DNA from: JAVBKU01 sp031553875
GTDB taxonomy: Bacteria; Bacteroidota; Bacteroidia; Bacteroidales; Rikenellaceae
Assembly: GCA_031553875.1 (NCBI GenBank)
Contig: JAVBKU010000015.1
Location: 1-45,109 of the forward strand
DNA length: 45,109 nt
Direction of reading: 5' to 3'
The position numbers and the translations under genes are program-made. Positions 1 through 8,175 of this stretch are shown here, in pieces. The stretch's first letter is position 1; every line of letters starts with the position of its first letter. The notes under the pieces were generated by a model. That model saw only the letters and a program-made list of their open reading frames with translations, made no database searches and was not told the origin of the DNA.

Positions 1-1
1 T

Positions 2-127
2 AAATCCGTTAAGAACTCCCAGCATGTCTGACGACGTTAGGCGAAGCCCTGAAAGGGCGAGACTAAAAGGAGGAGTTCTGGGATTTAGGATTTACAAGCG
101 TATATTCAGGAAATCTTCATCGGCGGG
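2..127 (+). repeat. Structured repeat RB, copy 1 (left edge cut by window)
   Basis: This 126-bp stretch recurs at 4747-4872 with only two differences and no indels. It is a nested imperfect palindrome: AAATCC pairs with GGATTT, AGAACTCC with GGAGTTCT, GTCT with AGAC, and GCCCT-gaa-AGGGC forms the tip. In copy 2 an outer stem starts 31 bp further left; the matching sequence here would lie outside the window. Its function is unknown. It forms the first module of a composite with RE1. Confidence 0.85.
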
Positions 128-138
128 GCACTTTTTGG

Positions 139-164
139 GTACCTTTTGTGTGCACAAAAGGTAC
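139..164. repeat. Covarying hairpin between RB1 and RE1
   Basis: The arms GTACCTTTTG and CAAAAGGTAC pair perfectly. The equivalent hairpin in copy 2 (4887-4912, also 26 nt) has GCACCTTTTG and CAAAAGGTGC, so a T-A pair became C-G with pairing kept. The loop sequences differ. Confidence 0.75.
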
Positions 165-206
165 GAATGAGAATGTATCTTATTGTCTTTCTTTCGCCTT
201 CGGCGA

Positions 207-420
207 CCTACTTTTAGCTTCGCTTTCATTTCTCGCGACTCGGCATAGTCCGCAAGCGGCCTCTGCCCTCACTGCTCGAAATGTTGTCATTGCCCCAAAA
301 GTAGGCAAAAGGTCTAGCCGCGTCTTCTGCCGGGGTCTCTTCCGGGAGCTTCCCTCGTTACACGATAACTGAGGGTGATCTCCCTCACGAGACCTGTTTC
401 CGGCAGAAGCCCGAAGCGGC
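207..420 (+). repeat. Structured repeat RE1 (long-arm form)
   Basis: The 104-bp core is at 317-420 and the 110-bp long arm at 207-316. Core stems: GCCGC with GCGGC, CTTCTGCCGG with CCGGCAGAAG, GGTCTC with GAGACC, and GTTA with TAAC around a 5-nt loop. The arm is bounded by CCTACTTTT and AAAAGTAGG and holds extra stems (CATTTC with GAAATG, CCGC-AA-GCGG). It lies downstream of ssb, antisense to the plus strand. A further hairpin, CGAGGC-ttac-GCCTCG, follows at 428-443. Short reading frames across it are artefacts of the repeat. Confidence 0.9.
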
Positions 421-503
421 ATTCGTACGAGGCTTACGCCTCGTCAGATAGACTACTATCAATAAACACCTCGCAATCGGCGATTAACTTATTAAGGGAC
501 TTC

Positions 504-548
504 GTATAATTATAAACGGCCCGGGCTTGTACACACAAGCCCGGGCCG
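504..548 (-). terminator. Intrinsic terminator of ssb
   Basis: Positions 517-548 form a perfect GC-rich hairpin (14-bp arms CGGCCCGGGCTTGT and its complement, loop of about 4). On the minus strand it is followed by a T/A-rich stretch at 504-516. It starts 24 nt past the ssb stop codon. Confidence 0.85.
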
Positions 549-571
549 CTCAATCTCAATACGCCACTACT

Positions 572-1066
572 TTAGAACGGCAGGTCGTCCACGTCATCGC
601 CTGCGGGGGGAGGAGCCTGCGGAGTCGACTGGGGGGGCATATCCTGCGAGGGGGCCGAATACCCGCCCTGCGGCGCACTCTGTCCGCCGCCCATAGAACC
701 ACCCGATGAGGCGCCCGAAGCGCTTCCTGCACCATCCTGCCTGCGGCCCAGGAGCTTCATCTCATTGGCGTTGATCTCGACCGACACCCTCTTGGCGCCC
801 GACGAGTCGGTCCACTCGTTGGAGCGGAGGCTGCCCTCCACATATATCTGGCTGCCCTTGCGTACGAAGCGGTCGGCCACGTCGGCCAGGCCCCGCCACA
901 GGATCACGGTGTGCCATTCGGTGTACTCCTTTGCTTCCTGCGTCTGGCGGTTGAATACGCGTTCGGTGGTGGCGAGTCTCACGCGCGCTACCTTCGTGCC
1001 GTTTTCGAGTGTCCTCACTTCGGGGTCGGCGCCCACGTTACCTATCAAAATTACCTTGTTGAGCAT
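572..1066 (-). CDS. ssb: Single-stranded DNA-binding protein SSB
   Basis: The 164-aa protein coats single-stranded DNA in replication, repair and recombination and recruits partner proteins through its acidic C-terminal tip. The N-terminal OB fold (about residues 1-105) begins MLNKVILIGNVGADPE and contains the typical WHTVILWRGLA and YVEGSLRSNEW segments. A Gly/Ser/Pro/Gln-rich linker follows, and the chain ends in DDVDDLPF, the partner-binding tip of bacterial SSBs. The length is normal. The ATG start at 1066 lies 64 bp after the punA stop codon, so it may be co-transcribed with lpxK-punA. A strong terminator follows. Confidence 0.97.
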   Translation of the reverse strand: MLNKVILIGNVGADPEVRTLENGTKVARVRLATTERVFNRQTQEAKEYTEWHTVILWRGLADVADRFVRKGSQIYVEGSLRSNEWTDSSGAKRVSVEINANEMKLLGRRQDGAGSASGASSGGSMGGGQSAPQGGYSAPSQDMPPQSTPQAPPPAGDDVDDLPF

Positions 1067-1130
1067 AACTCTCTATTTTTGTTATAATTTATCATTTCAG
1101 TCCTCTGGGAATAATCCCGGGACTGCCGGG

Positions 1131-1937
1131 TTACAACTCCTTGAGCATGGCGGTGACCAGCCTTGTCATCCTCTCGCCGGCTTTCGCTCCCTCGCGCGTC
1201 ACCTCCTCGTGGGTGGCTTTTTCGCCCGTGAACGCGACATTGGTGATAACCGACAGAGCGAATACCGTGAGGCCCATGTGCCTGGCCGCGATCACTTCGG
1301 GAGTGGTCGACATGCCGATGGTGTCCCCGCCGCCCGAGCGGTAGAAGCGGTGCTCGGCGGGCGTTTCGTACGACGGGCCGGTAAGCCCCACATAGCATCC
1401 TTGCCTCAATGAAATACCCAGCTCCGATGCCACCTTTTCGGCCTTGGCTATAAGTGCCGGGTCGTAGGCGTCGGTCATATCCGGGAAACGGGGGCCGAGT
1501 TCTTCGATATTGGGCCCGATAAGCGGGTTGGGAATGAAGTTGACGTGGCTGGTTATGACCATCAGGTCTCCCACCCTGAACGAAGGGTTTATCCCCCCGC
1601 TGGCGTTCGACACGAAGAGGTATTCTATGCCCAGGAACTTCAGCACCCTCACTGGCAATACCACCTGCAGGGGTGTGTAGCCCTCATAGTAATGGAATCG
1701 GCCCTGCATGGCCACCACCTTCACGCCTCCCAGCATTCCGAATATAAGTTTCCCCTTATGGCCCGCAACTGTCGACACGGGGAATCCGGGAATATCGGCA
1801 TAGGCTATTTCTGCCACCTTGTCGATATGGTCGACCAGGCCGCCGAGCCCTGAGCCCAGGATTATCCCCACGCGGGGCTCAAAGCCCCCGGCGAGCTTAC
1901 GGATTGAGCTCGCTATATTTTTGATTTGATCTAACAT
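1131..1937 (-). CDS. punA: Purine nucleoside phosphorylase (trimeric type)
   Basis: Predicted to phosphorolyse inosine and guanosine to free base and ribose-1-phosphate for purine salvage in the cytoplasm. The phosphate-binding loop IILGSGLGGL is near the N terminus, followed by VAGHKGKL, MQGRFHYYEGY, the NASGGINPSF segment, and the base-site region GMSTTPEVIAARHMG. About 268 aa matches the family. The frame stays open back to a TTG at 1946, but the ATG at 1937 gives the conventional N terminus MLDQIKNIASSI. It overlaps the end of lpxK by 41 bp, so the two are translationally linked. Confidence 0.95.
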   Translation of the reverse strand: MLDQIKNIASSIRKLAGGFEPRVGIILGSGLGGLVDHIDKVAEIAYADIPGFPVSTVAGHKGKLIFGMLGGVKVVAMQGRFHYYEGYTPLQVVLPVRVLKFLGIEYLFVSNASGGINPSFRVGDLMVITSHVNFIPNPLIGPNIEELGPRFPDMTDAYDPALIAKAEKVASELGISLRQGCYVGLTGPSYETPAEHRFYRSGGGDTIGMSTTPEVIAARHMGLTVFALSVITNVAFTGEKATHEEVTREGAKAGERMTRLVTAMLKEL

Positions 1938-2967
1938 ACAATTCAAGTCTGCGCATGAACCTATCCTCCGATCCGTTGGCGAAAGCGACGTTTATAGGCA
2001 TATAATAGAGCCTCTTCTGGAGCGAAGGAGGTATCTGGTTACGGTTTACGAGCTTCACGGCGTCCTTCTCGGTTATCACCACGGTCGTGTCGCCGGGCAA
2101 CTCTTTAAGCATCGCCGAGAGGCGCTCGAGGTCGCTCACGCGATAGGCGTGATGGTCGGGGAATATCAATTCGCCTACCAGTTTGTAACGCGATGAGAGC
2201 GATTCCCTGAACGGGGCCGGGTTGGCGATACCGCACATTGCCACCACGGGATCGCCCTGCACCACACTCCTGCTGTTGACCTCGGGGAACAGCGGGGTGA
2301 TATTACCCTCCTTCATATGGGAGAAAAAGAGAGTCTGGTAAGGATACAGTTTGAGGTGATTGTTTATTATCCTGATATCCAGCGGCCGCAGTTGCTCGGG
2401 GCACTTGGTCACCACGATGAACTGGGCCCTGTGGATCTGTTTGAGGTTATCCCTCAGGCGGCCGTAGGGGAGCATATGGTCGTAATATACGGGACGATTA
2501 TAATCCATTAGCAGGATGTTGACCCACGGCTCGACGTAGCGGTGCTGGAAGGCGTCGTCGAGGATTATGAGGTTGATCTCGGGATGGGCCTCGCGCAGCT
2601 TGTGTATACCCTCGGCGCGCTTTTCGCACACGGCCACGGGGATACCCGGGAACTTGAGCTTTATCTGCTTGGGCTCGTCGCCTATCTGGCGGTAGGAGGA
2701 GTTGACGGTGGAGAGTATGAATCCCTTGGTGTTACGTTTGTATCCGCGCGAGAGCACGGCGACGTTGTAGTGGCGGGCCAAGTGCGATATGAGGAATTCG
2801 GTCACGGGGGTCTTGCCCGTGCCGCCCACGGTGAGGTTGCCCACGCACACTATGGGTATGTCGAACTCCTCGGAGCGCAACACGCCCCAATCGAAGAGCT
2901 TGTGCCTTATGGCCACAACAAGCCCGTAGATCCAGGAGAGGGGTATGGCTAAGATTTGGCCCGGCAT
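1897..2967 (-). CDS. lpxK: Tetraacyldisaccharide 4'-kinase LpxK
   Basis: Phosphorylates the 4' position of the lipid A disaccharide precursor at the inner membrane. The 356-aa protein has a hydrophobic N-terminal helix (residues 5-22, membrane-associating in LpxK) and the P-loop GGTGKTP at residues 48-54 in the family-typical context VCVGNLTVGGTGKT. It also has LSRGYKR, the EKRAEG segment and ILDDAFQHR, with the DD-HR residues characteristic of LpxK. It is first in the lpxK-punA(-ssb) unit and has a consensus promoter upstream. Its presence shows an LPS-producing Gram-negative host. Confidence 0.96.
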   Translation of the reverse strand: MPGQILAIPLSWIYGLVVAIRHKLFDWGVLRSEEFDIPIVCVGNLTVGGTGKTPVTEFLISHLARHYNVAVLSRGYKRNTKGFILSTVNSSYRQIGDEPKQIKLKFPGIPVAVCEKRAEGIHKLREAHPEINLIILDDAFQHRYVEPWVNILLMDYNRPVYYDHMLPYGRLRDNLKQIHRAQFIVVTKCPEQLRPLDIRIINNHLKLYPYQTLFFSHMKEGNITPLFPEVNSRSVVQGDPVVAMCGIANPAPFRESLSSRYKLVGELIFPDHHAYRVSDLERLSAMLKELPGDTTVVITEKDAVKLVNRNQIPPSLQKRLYYMPINVAFANGSEDRFMRRLELYVRSNQKYSELNP

Positions 2968-2993
2968 AGTGAGGTTAGTAAGTCCGCAATCCT

Positions 2994-3024
2994 CAAAGTT
3001 ACATTAAAAAGATTCAATATCAAA
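2994..3024 (-). promoter_or_regulatory. Bacteroidota-type promoter for lpxK operon
   Basis: On the minus strand, a -33 TTTG (3024-3021), a 19-nt spacer and a -7 box TAACTTTG (3001-2994) match the Bacteroidota consensus TTTG-N19-21-TAnnTTTG exactly. Transcription would start near 2987, about 20 nt before the lpxK ATG. Confidence 0.75.
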
Positions 3025-3202
3025 TGGAGGAAGCATAAGATTTTATAATTCAGGATAAGAACCGTTAATCTCTCTCCGGCGGGTTTGATATTTTACGCGG
3101 GGTACAGGTGGGAGGGAGAACGTAAAAATCATTATCTTGTTGATGATTTGCGGCTTGTTCATACGCCATGTGCGGGCATGTCGACATTGAAAACGCATAC
3201 AT

Positions 3203-4594
3203 ATGTTTGATAAAGAAGTATATATACAGCGCCGGGAGGCTTTGCGGCGAAAGGTCGGCAGCGGATTGATAGTGCTGATGGGTAACTCCGGGTCGCCCGC
3301 CAATTATGTCTCCAACGAGTACCGTTTCCGGCAGGACAGCACGTTCCTCTACTTCTTCGGGCTCGACCGTGAGGGGTGCGCCTCTACCCTCGACGCTGAC
3401 TCGGGCGAGGACATGCTCTATGGCGACGACCTCTCGCTTACCGATATAATCTGGACAGGCCCGCAGCCTTCCGTAGCCGAACAGGCGGCCCAGGCAGGGG
3501 TCAGGGCCAGCGGCCCTCGCGCCGATATCTCCAAGACGGTATCTCTGGCCTTGCGTCAGGGTCGCAGGGTACATATCCTGCCCCCGTACAGGGCTGAGAA
3601 CAGGATATGTCTCTCCGAGTTACTCAATACAGACCTAAGCGGCGTGGACAAACACGTATCCGCGGAGTTGTGCCGCGCTGTGGTGTCATTGCGTGAACGT
3701 AAGGAGGCGTGCGAGGTGGAGGAGATAGAACGGGCCTGCGATACGGGCTATGAGATGCACACGGCCGTGATGCGCATGTGCCGCCCGGGGGCCACGGAGC
3801 GCGAGATCGCAGGCGCTATCGAGGGTATAGCCCTGAGCCGGGGGGCCGGTGTGTCGTTCCACTCGATAGTGTCGCAGTGGGGTGAGACCCTACACAATCA
3901 CCGCCATGACGGTATTTTAGAATCCGGCCGCTTGCTGCTTACCGATGCGGGTGCGGAGACCGACATGAACTATTGCAGCGACTTTACCCGTACCATACCC
4001 GTGAGCGGGTGCTTTACCCCGCGCCAGAAGGAGATATACGATATCGTTCTTGCGGCCAACGCCCGTGGCATTGAAATGGCGGCCCCGGGGGTTATGTACA
4101 GGGATGTGCACGTGGGTTGCGCGGAGGTGATACTGCGTGGGCTCAAGGAGTTGGGGCTTGTGAGGGGCGATATGTCCGACGCCCTCGCTCATGGCGCCCA
4201 GGCATTGTTCATGCCCCACGGCATAGGCCACCAGATGGGCCTCGATGTGCACGATATGGAGGATATAGGCGAAAATTACGTGGGCTACGACGACGCCACG
4301 CCCCGCAGCGCACAGCCCGGCCTCTCGTCCCTCAGGATGGCTAAGATTGTGAAAGAGGGCTTTGTGATGACCGTCGAGCCGGGGATATATTTTATCCCGG
4401 AGCTTATTGCCAAATGGAGGAGTGAGGGTCTCTGCCGCGAGTTTATCGACTACGACAAGGTGGAGAGTTACATAGGTTTCGGCGGCATACGTATCGAGGA
4501 TAACATACTTATTATCTCCGGAGGGTGCCGCCTGCTGGGCCATCGCCGCATCCCCGTCACCACGGCGGAGATAGAGGAGTATATGGGGAGGTAG
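3203..4594 (+). CDS. pepP: Xaa-Pro aminopeptidase (M24B)
   Basis: A cytoplasmic dinuclear metallopeptidase that removes N-terminal residues preceding proline. The 463-aa protein has the AMP_N domain first (about residues 1-140, with NYVSNEYRFRQDSTFLYFFG) and the M24 catalytic pita-bread domain after it. Expected metal ligands are visible: D248 in TDAGAE, D260 in CSDFTRT, H343 in PHGIGHQMGLD (H339 is the adjacent substrate-site His), the Glu in VEPGIYF, and the Glu in GGIRIEDN. Transcribed alone and divergently from lpxK; downstream on the same strand there are only repeats. Confidence 0.95.
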   Translation: MFDKEVYIQRREALRRKVGSGLIVLMGNSGSPANYVSNEYRFRQDSTFLYFFGLDREGCASTLDADSGEDMLYGDDLSLTDIIWTGPQPSVAEQAAQAGVRASGPRADISKTVSLALRQGRRVHILPPYRAENRICLSELLNTDLSGVDKHVSAELCRAVVSLRERKEACEVEEIERACDTGYEMHTAVMRMCRPGATEREIAGAIEGIALSRGAGVSFHSIVSQWGETLHNHRHDGILESGRLLLTDAGAETDMNYCSDFTRTIPVSGCFTPRQKEIYDIVLAANARGIEMAAPGVMYRDVHVGCAEVILRGLKELGLVRGDMSDALAHGAQALFMPHGIGHQMGLDVHDMEDIGENYVGYDDATPRSAQPGLSSLRMAKIVKEGFVMTVEPGIYFIPELIAKWRSEGLCREFIDYDKVESYIGFGGIRIEDNILIISGGCRLLGHRRIPVTTAEIEEYMGR

Positions 4595-4628
4595 CCGCCA
4601 TATAGGCGACTGTAGAAATTAGTTCTTA

Positions 4629-4701
4629 AAGCGCCTACGGCGCTTGCCCTCCGCCAATTGTGGATATTCACGCCCACAATATAATAAGGCGCGAAGCGCC
4701 T
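4629..4701. repeat. Three consecutive short hairpins upstream of RB2
   Basis: Perfect stems AAGCGCC-tac-GGCGCTT (4629-4645), ATTGTGG with CCACAAT (4657-4680) and AGGCGC-gaa-GCGCCT (4687-4701) follow one another in the gap after pepP. They may be a further module of the RB/RE composite; the equivalent part of copy 1 lies outside the window. The first could also act as a weak terminator for pepP, though no T-run follows. Confidence 0.6.
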
Positions 4702-4715
4702 GTAATCCCCGCATC

Positions 4716-4872
4716 TGAAGATTTCCGCCCGGAATAGCAGCGCAGCAAATCCGTTAAAAACTCCCAGCATGTCTGACGACGTTAGGCGAAGCCCTGAAAG
4801 GGCGAGACTAAAAGGAGGAGTTCTGGGATTTAGGATTTACAAGCGAATATTCAGGAAATCTTCATCGGCGGG
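4716..4872 (+). repeat. Structured repeat RB, copy 2
   Basis: Positions 4747-4872 match 2-127 at 124 of 126 positions. The complete copy shows the outer stem TGAAGATTTCC (4716-4726) with GGAAATCTTCA (4854-4864). Nested inside are AAATCC (4747) with GGATTT (4833), AACTCC (4759) with GGAGTT (4817), GTCT (4771) with AGAC (4805), and the tip GCCCT-gaa-AGGGC (4791-4803). No open reading frame of note lies inside. It is followed by hairpin 4887-4912 and RE2, the same order as in copy 1. Confidence 0.88.
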
Positions 4873-4886
4873 ACGCATTTTGGTCA

Positions 4887-4912
4887 GCACCTTTTGGGCG
4901 TGCAAAAGGTGC
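4887..4912. repeat. Covarying hairpin between RB2 and RE2
   Basis: The arms GCACCTTTTG and CAAAAGGTGC pair perfectly. This is the counterpart of 139-164, with one compensated base-pair change. Confidence 0.75.
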
Positions 4913-4947
4913 GAAGAAAATCTTATTAACATGAAATTTACAGTCTT

Positions 4948-5091
4948 CCTACTTTTACCATTGCCGTAAAAGTAGGCAAAAGGTCTAGCCGCGTCTTCTG
5001 CCGGGGTCTCTTCCGGGAGCTTCCCTCGTTACGCGATAACAGAGGGTGATCTCCCTCACGAGACCTATTTCCGACAGAAGCCCAAAGCGGC
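4948..5091 (+). repeat. Structured repeat RE2 (short-arm form)
   Basis: The 40-bp arm (4948-4987) is a hairpin of CCTACTTTTAC and GTAAAAGTAGG around the loop CATTGCC. The 104-bp core is at 4988-5091, with one stem mismatch (CCGACAGAAG). The hairpin CGAGGC-tcgc-GCCTCG follows at 5099-5114, as after RE1. It lies in the convergent gap between pepP and the MFS gene. The rest of the gap (5115-5231) shows nothing recognisable. Confidence 0.9.
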
Positions 5092-5231
5092 ATTAGCACG
5101 AGGCTCGCGCCTCGTTAGTGTTTTCAGATGCAGGCGCTTTGTGCTGTATGATTTTATCTGCTGAATATCACGCAATTGGCAGAAGACAGATGCCTATAAG
5201 GTATCTTAAAAAACAGCCCCCCCCTAGTCAC

Positions 5232-5264
5232 AAAAAAATCGGCCCCGGACATTGTCCGGGGCCG
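5232..5264 (-). terminator. Intrinsic terminator of MFS gene
   Basis: The perfect 11-bp hairpin CGGCCCCGGAC-att-GTCCGGGGCCG (5240-5264) is followed on the minus strand by seven T (5238-5232), a classical Rho-independent terminator 24 nt past the stop codon. Confidence 0.93.
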
Positions 5265-5288
5265 GCTTCATTTCAGGGATGACCTCCC

Positions 5289-6707
5289 TTATTCAGCGCT
5301 CTTGTCGAACAGCTTGTTCATCTCCTCGAGGGTCTTGCCCTTTGTTTCGGGAACGAGCTTCCATACGAACACAGCAGAGATAATAGCCACCGCGCCGTAG
5401 ATCCAGTAGGCGAAGCCGCCGTGGAACAGGTTCGAGAGGTAAGTGGATTTTTCCATCATCGGGAATGTCCACGACACGAGGTAGTTAGCTACCCACTGTG
5501 CGGCTACGGCTACGGCCATAGCCTGGCCCCTAACCTTATTGGGGAATATCTCCGAGAGAAGTACCCAGCAGATCGGGCCCCAGCTCATGGCGAACGAAGC
5601 CACGTAAACGAGCATGGCGAGAAGAGCGGCCATACCCATGCTCTGCTGGAAGAAGAGCGTGCCGAGGGCAAGCATAGCCACAGCCATACCGATACTACCG
5701 GTGATCATCAACGGTTTGCGGCCCCAACGGTCTACAGTGAAGATAGCCACGATAGTGAATATCACGTTGATAGCGCCCACTATTATAGTCTGCAACATGG
5801 CTGCGTCGGTACCCATGCCCATACTGCGGAATATCTCGGGAGCGTAGTACAGCACCACGTTGATACCCACGAACTGCTGGAACACCGACAGCGCGATACC
5901 GATAATCACCACACCCACACCGCAGGCGAAAAGGCTCGATTTGGTGACAGTGACGATAGACGCCTTCACGGCAGCGATCTCCTTTTTGGCGCTTTCGCTG
6001 TTGGAAATGCGTCCTATGATAGAAGCGGCCTTAGTTTCGTTACCCTTGATAACCAACCAGCGGGGGCTTTCGGGACTGAAGAACAACATGAAAAGGAATA
6101 TCGCGGCGGGAATAACGCCAGAGAGGAACATAAGCCTCCAGCCAGTGGATGTGATCCACGCTTCCTCTGCGCCCAGGGCGATAAGGTAGTTCACGAAGTA
6201 TACGATAAGGATACCCGACACGATGGCGAACTGGTTGAAAGACACGAGAGTACCGCGTTTTTCGGCGGGAGCTACCTCGGCTATATACATCGGGGAGAGC
6301 ATAGATGCGAGGCCGATGCCGATACCGCCCAGGATCCTGTAAGCGATAAAACTGTAGAGGAATTCGTGTGTTTCACCCTTGCCTAAGCCCATTTCCGGAT
6401 ATGCCGAGCCTACGGCCGCAACCACGAAAAGCACGGCGGCGATAATAAGGCTCTTCTTACGTCCGAATCGGTTGGAGAGGAATCCGCCTATCGAGCCCCC
6501 GATCACGCAGCCGATAAGGGCGCTCGAGATAAGGAATCCCGCCAGTGAATTGGCCCCGATCTCAGAGAGGTTCAACGGATCGACGAAGTTGATTATGAGA
6601 TACTTTACCGTGCCCGAGATGACAGCCGTGTCATACCCGAACAGAAGTCCTCCCAGCGTGGCCACCGCCGTGATAAAAGCCAGATAACCTTTGTTGTTTT
6701 TCATCAT
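5289..6707 (-). CDS. Sugar porter MFS transporter (XylE-like)
   Basis: The 472-aa inner-membrane protein has 12 predicted hydrophobic segments and the sugar-porter signatures. These are GGLLFGYDTAVISG in helix 1, RFGRKKS and DRWGRKP in the two 2-3 loops, PESPRWL before the central loop, QQFVGINVVLYY in helix 7, and PETKGK at the end. These fit H+/monosaccharide symporters such as XylE or GalP; the exact sugar cannot be read. ATG start at 6707 (two adjacent ATGs). It is a single-gene unit with its own terminator. RE3 lies 79 bp upstream, and no other consensus promoter is seen in the gap. Confidence 0.93.
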   Translation of the reverse strand: MMKNNKGYLAFITAVATLGGLLFGYDTAVISGTVKYLIINFVDPLNLSEIGANSLAGFLISSALIGCVIGGSIGGFLSNRFGRKKSLIIAAVLFVVAAVGSAYPEMGLGKGETHEFLYSFIAYRILGGIGIGLASMLSPMYIAEVAPAEKRGTLVSFNQFAIVSGILIVYFVNYLIALGAEEAWITSTGWRLMFLSGVIPAAIFLFMLFFSPESPRWLVIKGNETKAASIIGRISNSESAKKEIAAVKASIVTVTKSSLFACGVGVVIIGIALSVFQQFVGINVVLYYAPEIFRSMGMGTDAAMLQTIIVGAINVIFTIVAIFTVDRWGRKPLMITGSIGMAVAMLALGTLFFQQSMGMAALLAMLVYVASFAMSWGPICWVLLSEIFPNKVRGQAMAVAVAAQWVANYLVSWTFPMMEKSTYLSNLFHGGFAYWIYGAVAIISAVFVWKLVPETKGKTLEEMNKLFDKSAE

Positions 6708-6786
6708 TTTTATAGAGTTAGATTAGAAATTGTTTGAAATTTAGGGACTAATATACGATTTTTCCAGCCGTTCTTGCCTTCGGCGA

Positions 6787-6930
6787 CCTACTTTTGGCAT
6801 TGCCCCAAAAGTAGGCAAAAGGTCTAGCCGCGTCTTCTGCCGGGGTCTCTTCCGGGAGGCTTCCCTCGCTACATGGTAGCTCAGGTGATCTCCCTCACGA
6901 GACCTATTCCCGGCATAAGCCCGAAGCGGC
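6787..6930 (+). repeat. Structured repeat RE3 (short-arm form)
   Basis: The 40-bp arm (6787-6826) is a hairpin of CCTACTTTTGG and CCAAAAGTAGG with loop CATTGCC. The core is at 6827-6930. This is the most diverged core: GTTA with TAAC of the other copies is GCTA with TAGC here, a compensated change. On the minus strand the arm contains TACTTTTG, a possible -7 box 99 nt upstream of the MFS start, but no -33 element was found. Confidence 0.9.
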
Positions 6931-7024
6931 GGATTATTTTGCAGTTCTTAATGTTTATGTTAATTCCAAAGTTTATTAGTCGAACTTACGGCTCTTTCGA
7001 GTTTTTTCGTATGGTTTATGGTTA

Positions 7025-8029
7025 TTACTTGGAAATTTCCCTTAGGTAGACCATGTTCTCCACGGGTGTGGACATGGGTATCTCGCATCCCCCCATAAGG
7101 ATCCAGTTTTCGGCGGGCAGGGAAGCGCGAGCCTCGTCGAACTTCTGTTTTATGAGGGCCTTGTCGCCGTTCATTATCACCGACACAGGGTCGAGGTTGC
7201 CGCAGAGCATGGTGTCCGGCCCCATCGCTTCGTATGCGCGGGCCATGTCCACCATCCAGTCGACGTCGAGAATATCGACGCCCTCCTTCGATAGCGACGG
7301 CAGGATATGGCTTATGTCGCCGCAAATATGCAGCTTGACCAGGGCCCCTTTTTCGTGGATGAAGTCGAACAACTCTTTCTGAAGGGGGGCGGCGAATTCG
7401 TCGAACATCTCGGGGGATATCTGCGAACACACGGCATCGCCTACGCCTATGATGTTAGCCCCGGCTTCGATCTGCGCCAGCGCGAAATCCTTGGCCGTGC
7501 GGAGGGTCTTTTCGCCCAGACGCTTGACATTGTCGGGCGAGAGCATCATCTCCATCATCAGTTCCCCCATCCCCATAAGGTCGGCGGCTTCGGCCATTGG
7601 ACCCTCGACCCAGCCGATAACGGGGAACATGCTTCCCAACTCTTTGCGGAACAGCTCGACACCCTTTATGCGGTCGAGAGTCCGGTCATTGTTATATACG
7701 TCGGGATTTTTCAGGCGTGAGATATCGTCACCATTCTGCACCAATCTGTCTGCCTTGGGCGCATAATTACCGTCGAAATACACCTTCGCCCCAAAGGCCG
7801 CAGTTTCGCGGTAGGGGTCGGAAATGACGCTCACCGCATCGTGGTCGTATAGCTCGAGACACTTCATATTGGCGGCCACCAACCTGCGGTGGTCACGCAT
7901 GAAATCGGCGTAGGTGTCGCCAATGATATGCGAGGCATGCATCATCAGTATCGGGTGGAACCAGATACGGCCATCGGCGGTCTTGGGTGTTTGCAGTTGC
8001 CGGTGGATTGATTTCAGTTTATCGGTCAT
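7025..8029 (-). CDS. UroD-family (MtaA/CmuA-like) corrinoid methyltransferase 1
   Basis: The 334-aa protein belongs to the uroporphyrinogen decarboxylase superfamily. It is unlikely to be HemE: it carries the HxC...C zinc motif known from methylcobalamin:CoM methyltransferases, with H234 and C236 in KLHICGD and C315 in GGCEIP. Such enzymes move a methyl group between a corrinoid protein and a thiol or other substrate. The LCGNLDPV segment is shared with the paralogue at 9137. It is transcribed divergently from the AraC regulator and probably acts with the corrinoid protein at 10839. Whether it donates to or accepts from the corrinoid is not readable from sequence. Confidence 0.85.
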   Translation of the reverse strand: MTDKLKSIHRQLQTPKTADGRIWFHPILMMHASHIIGDTYADFMRDHRRLVAANMKCLELYDHDAVSVISDPYRETAAFGAKVYFDGNYAPKADRLVQNGDDISRLKNPDVYNNDRTLDRIKGVELFRKELGSMFPVIGWVEGPMAEAADLMGMGELMMEMMLSPDNVKRLGEKTLRTAKDFALAQIEAGANIIGVGDAVCSQISPEMFDEFAAPLQKELFDFIHEKGALVKLHICGDISHILPSLSKEGVDILDVDWMVDMARAYEAMGPDTMLCGNLDPVSVIMNGDKALIKQKFDEARASLPAENWILMGGCEIPMSTPVENMVYLREISK

Positions 8030-8152
8030 TCCGGGTTGGTTGAAAATACGGTTTCCGTTAAAAAGCCTCGCGGGCGCATCACCCTTTCAGGGCATCGGCA
8101 TCACAAGGTACGAGATTTTTGTTATTTGGGAACTTTATCATCATAAATTTCA

Positions 8153-8160
8153 TACATTTG
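8153..8160 (+). promoter_or_regulatory. Possible -7 box upstream of AraC regulator
   Basis: TACATTTG matches TAnnTTTG 16 bp before the ATG. The nearest TTTG upstream (8125-8128) is spaced 24 nt, longer than usual. The 146-bp divergent gap to the UroD-type gene probably also holds that gene's control sites. Confidence 0.35.
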
Positions 8161-8175
8161 GAATGATAAATTTTC

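Noticed and set aside
148..422. Short open frames on both strands within RE1
   Set aside because: They run through a structured repeat, have no recognisable domain, and are not kept in the other copies.
1100..1130. Hairpins between punA and ssb as a terminator
   Set aside because: CCCGG-gactg-CCGGG is present, but no T-run follows on the minus strand, so co-transcription remains likely.
5421..6386. 321-aa open frame antisense to the MFS gene
   Set aside because: His/Arg/Glu-rich shadow translation opposite a clearly conserved transporter; no domain features.
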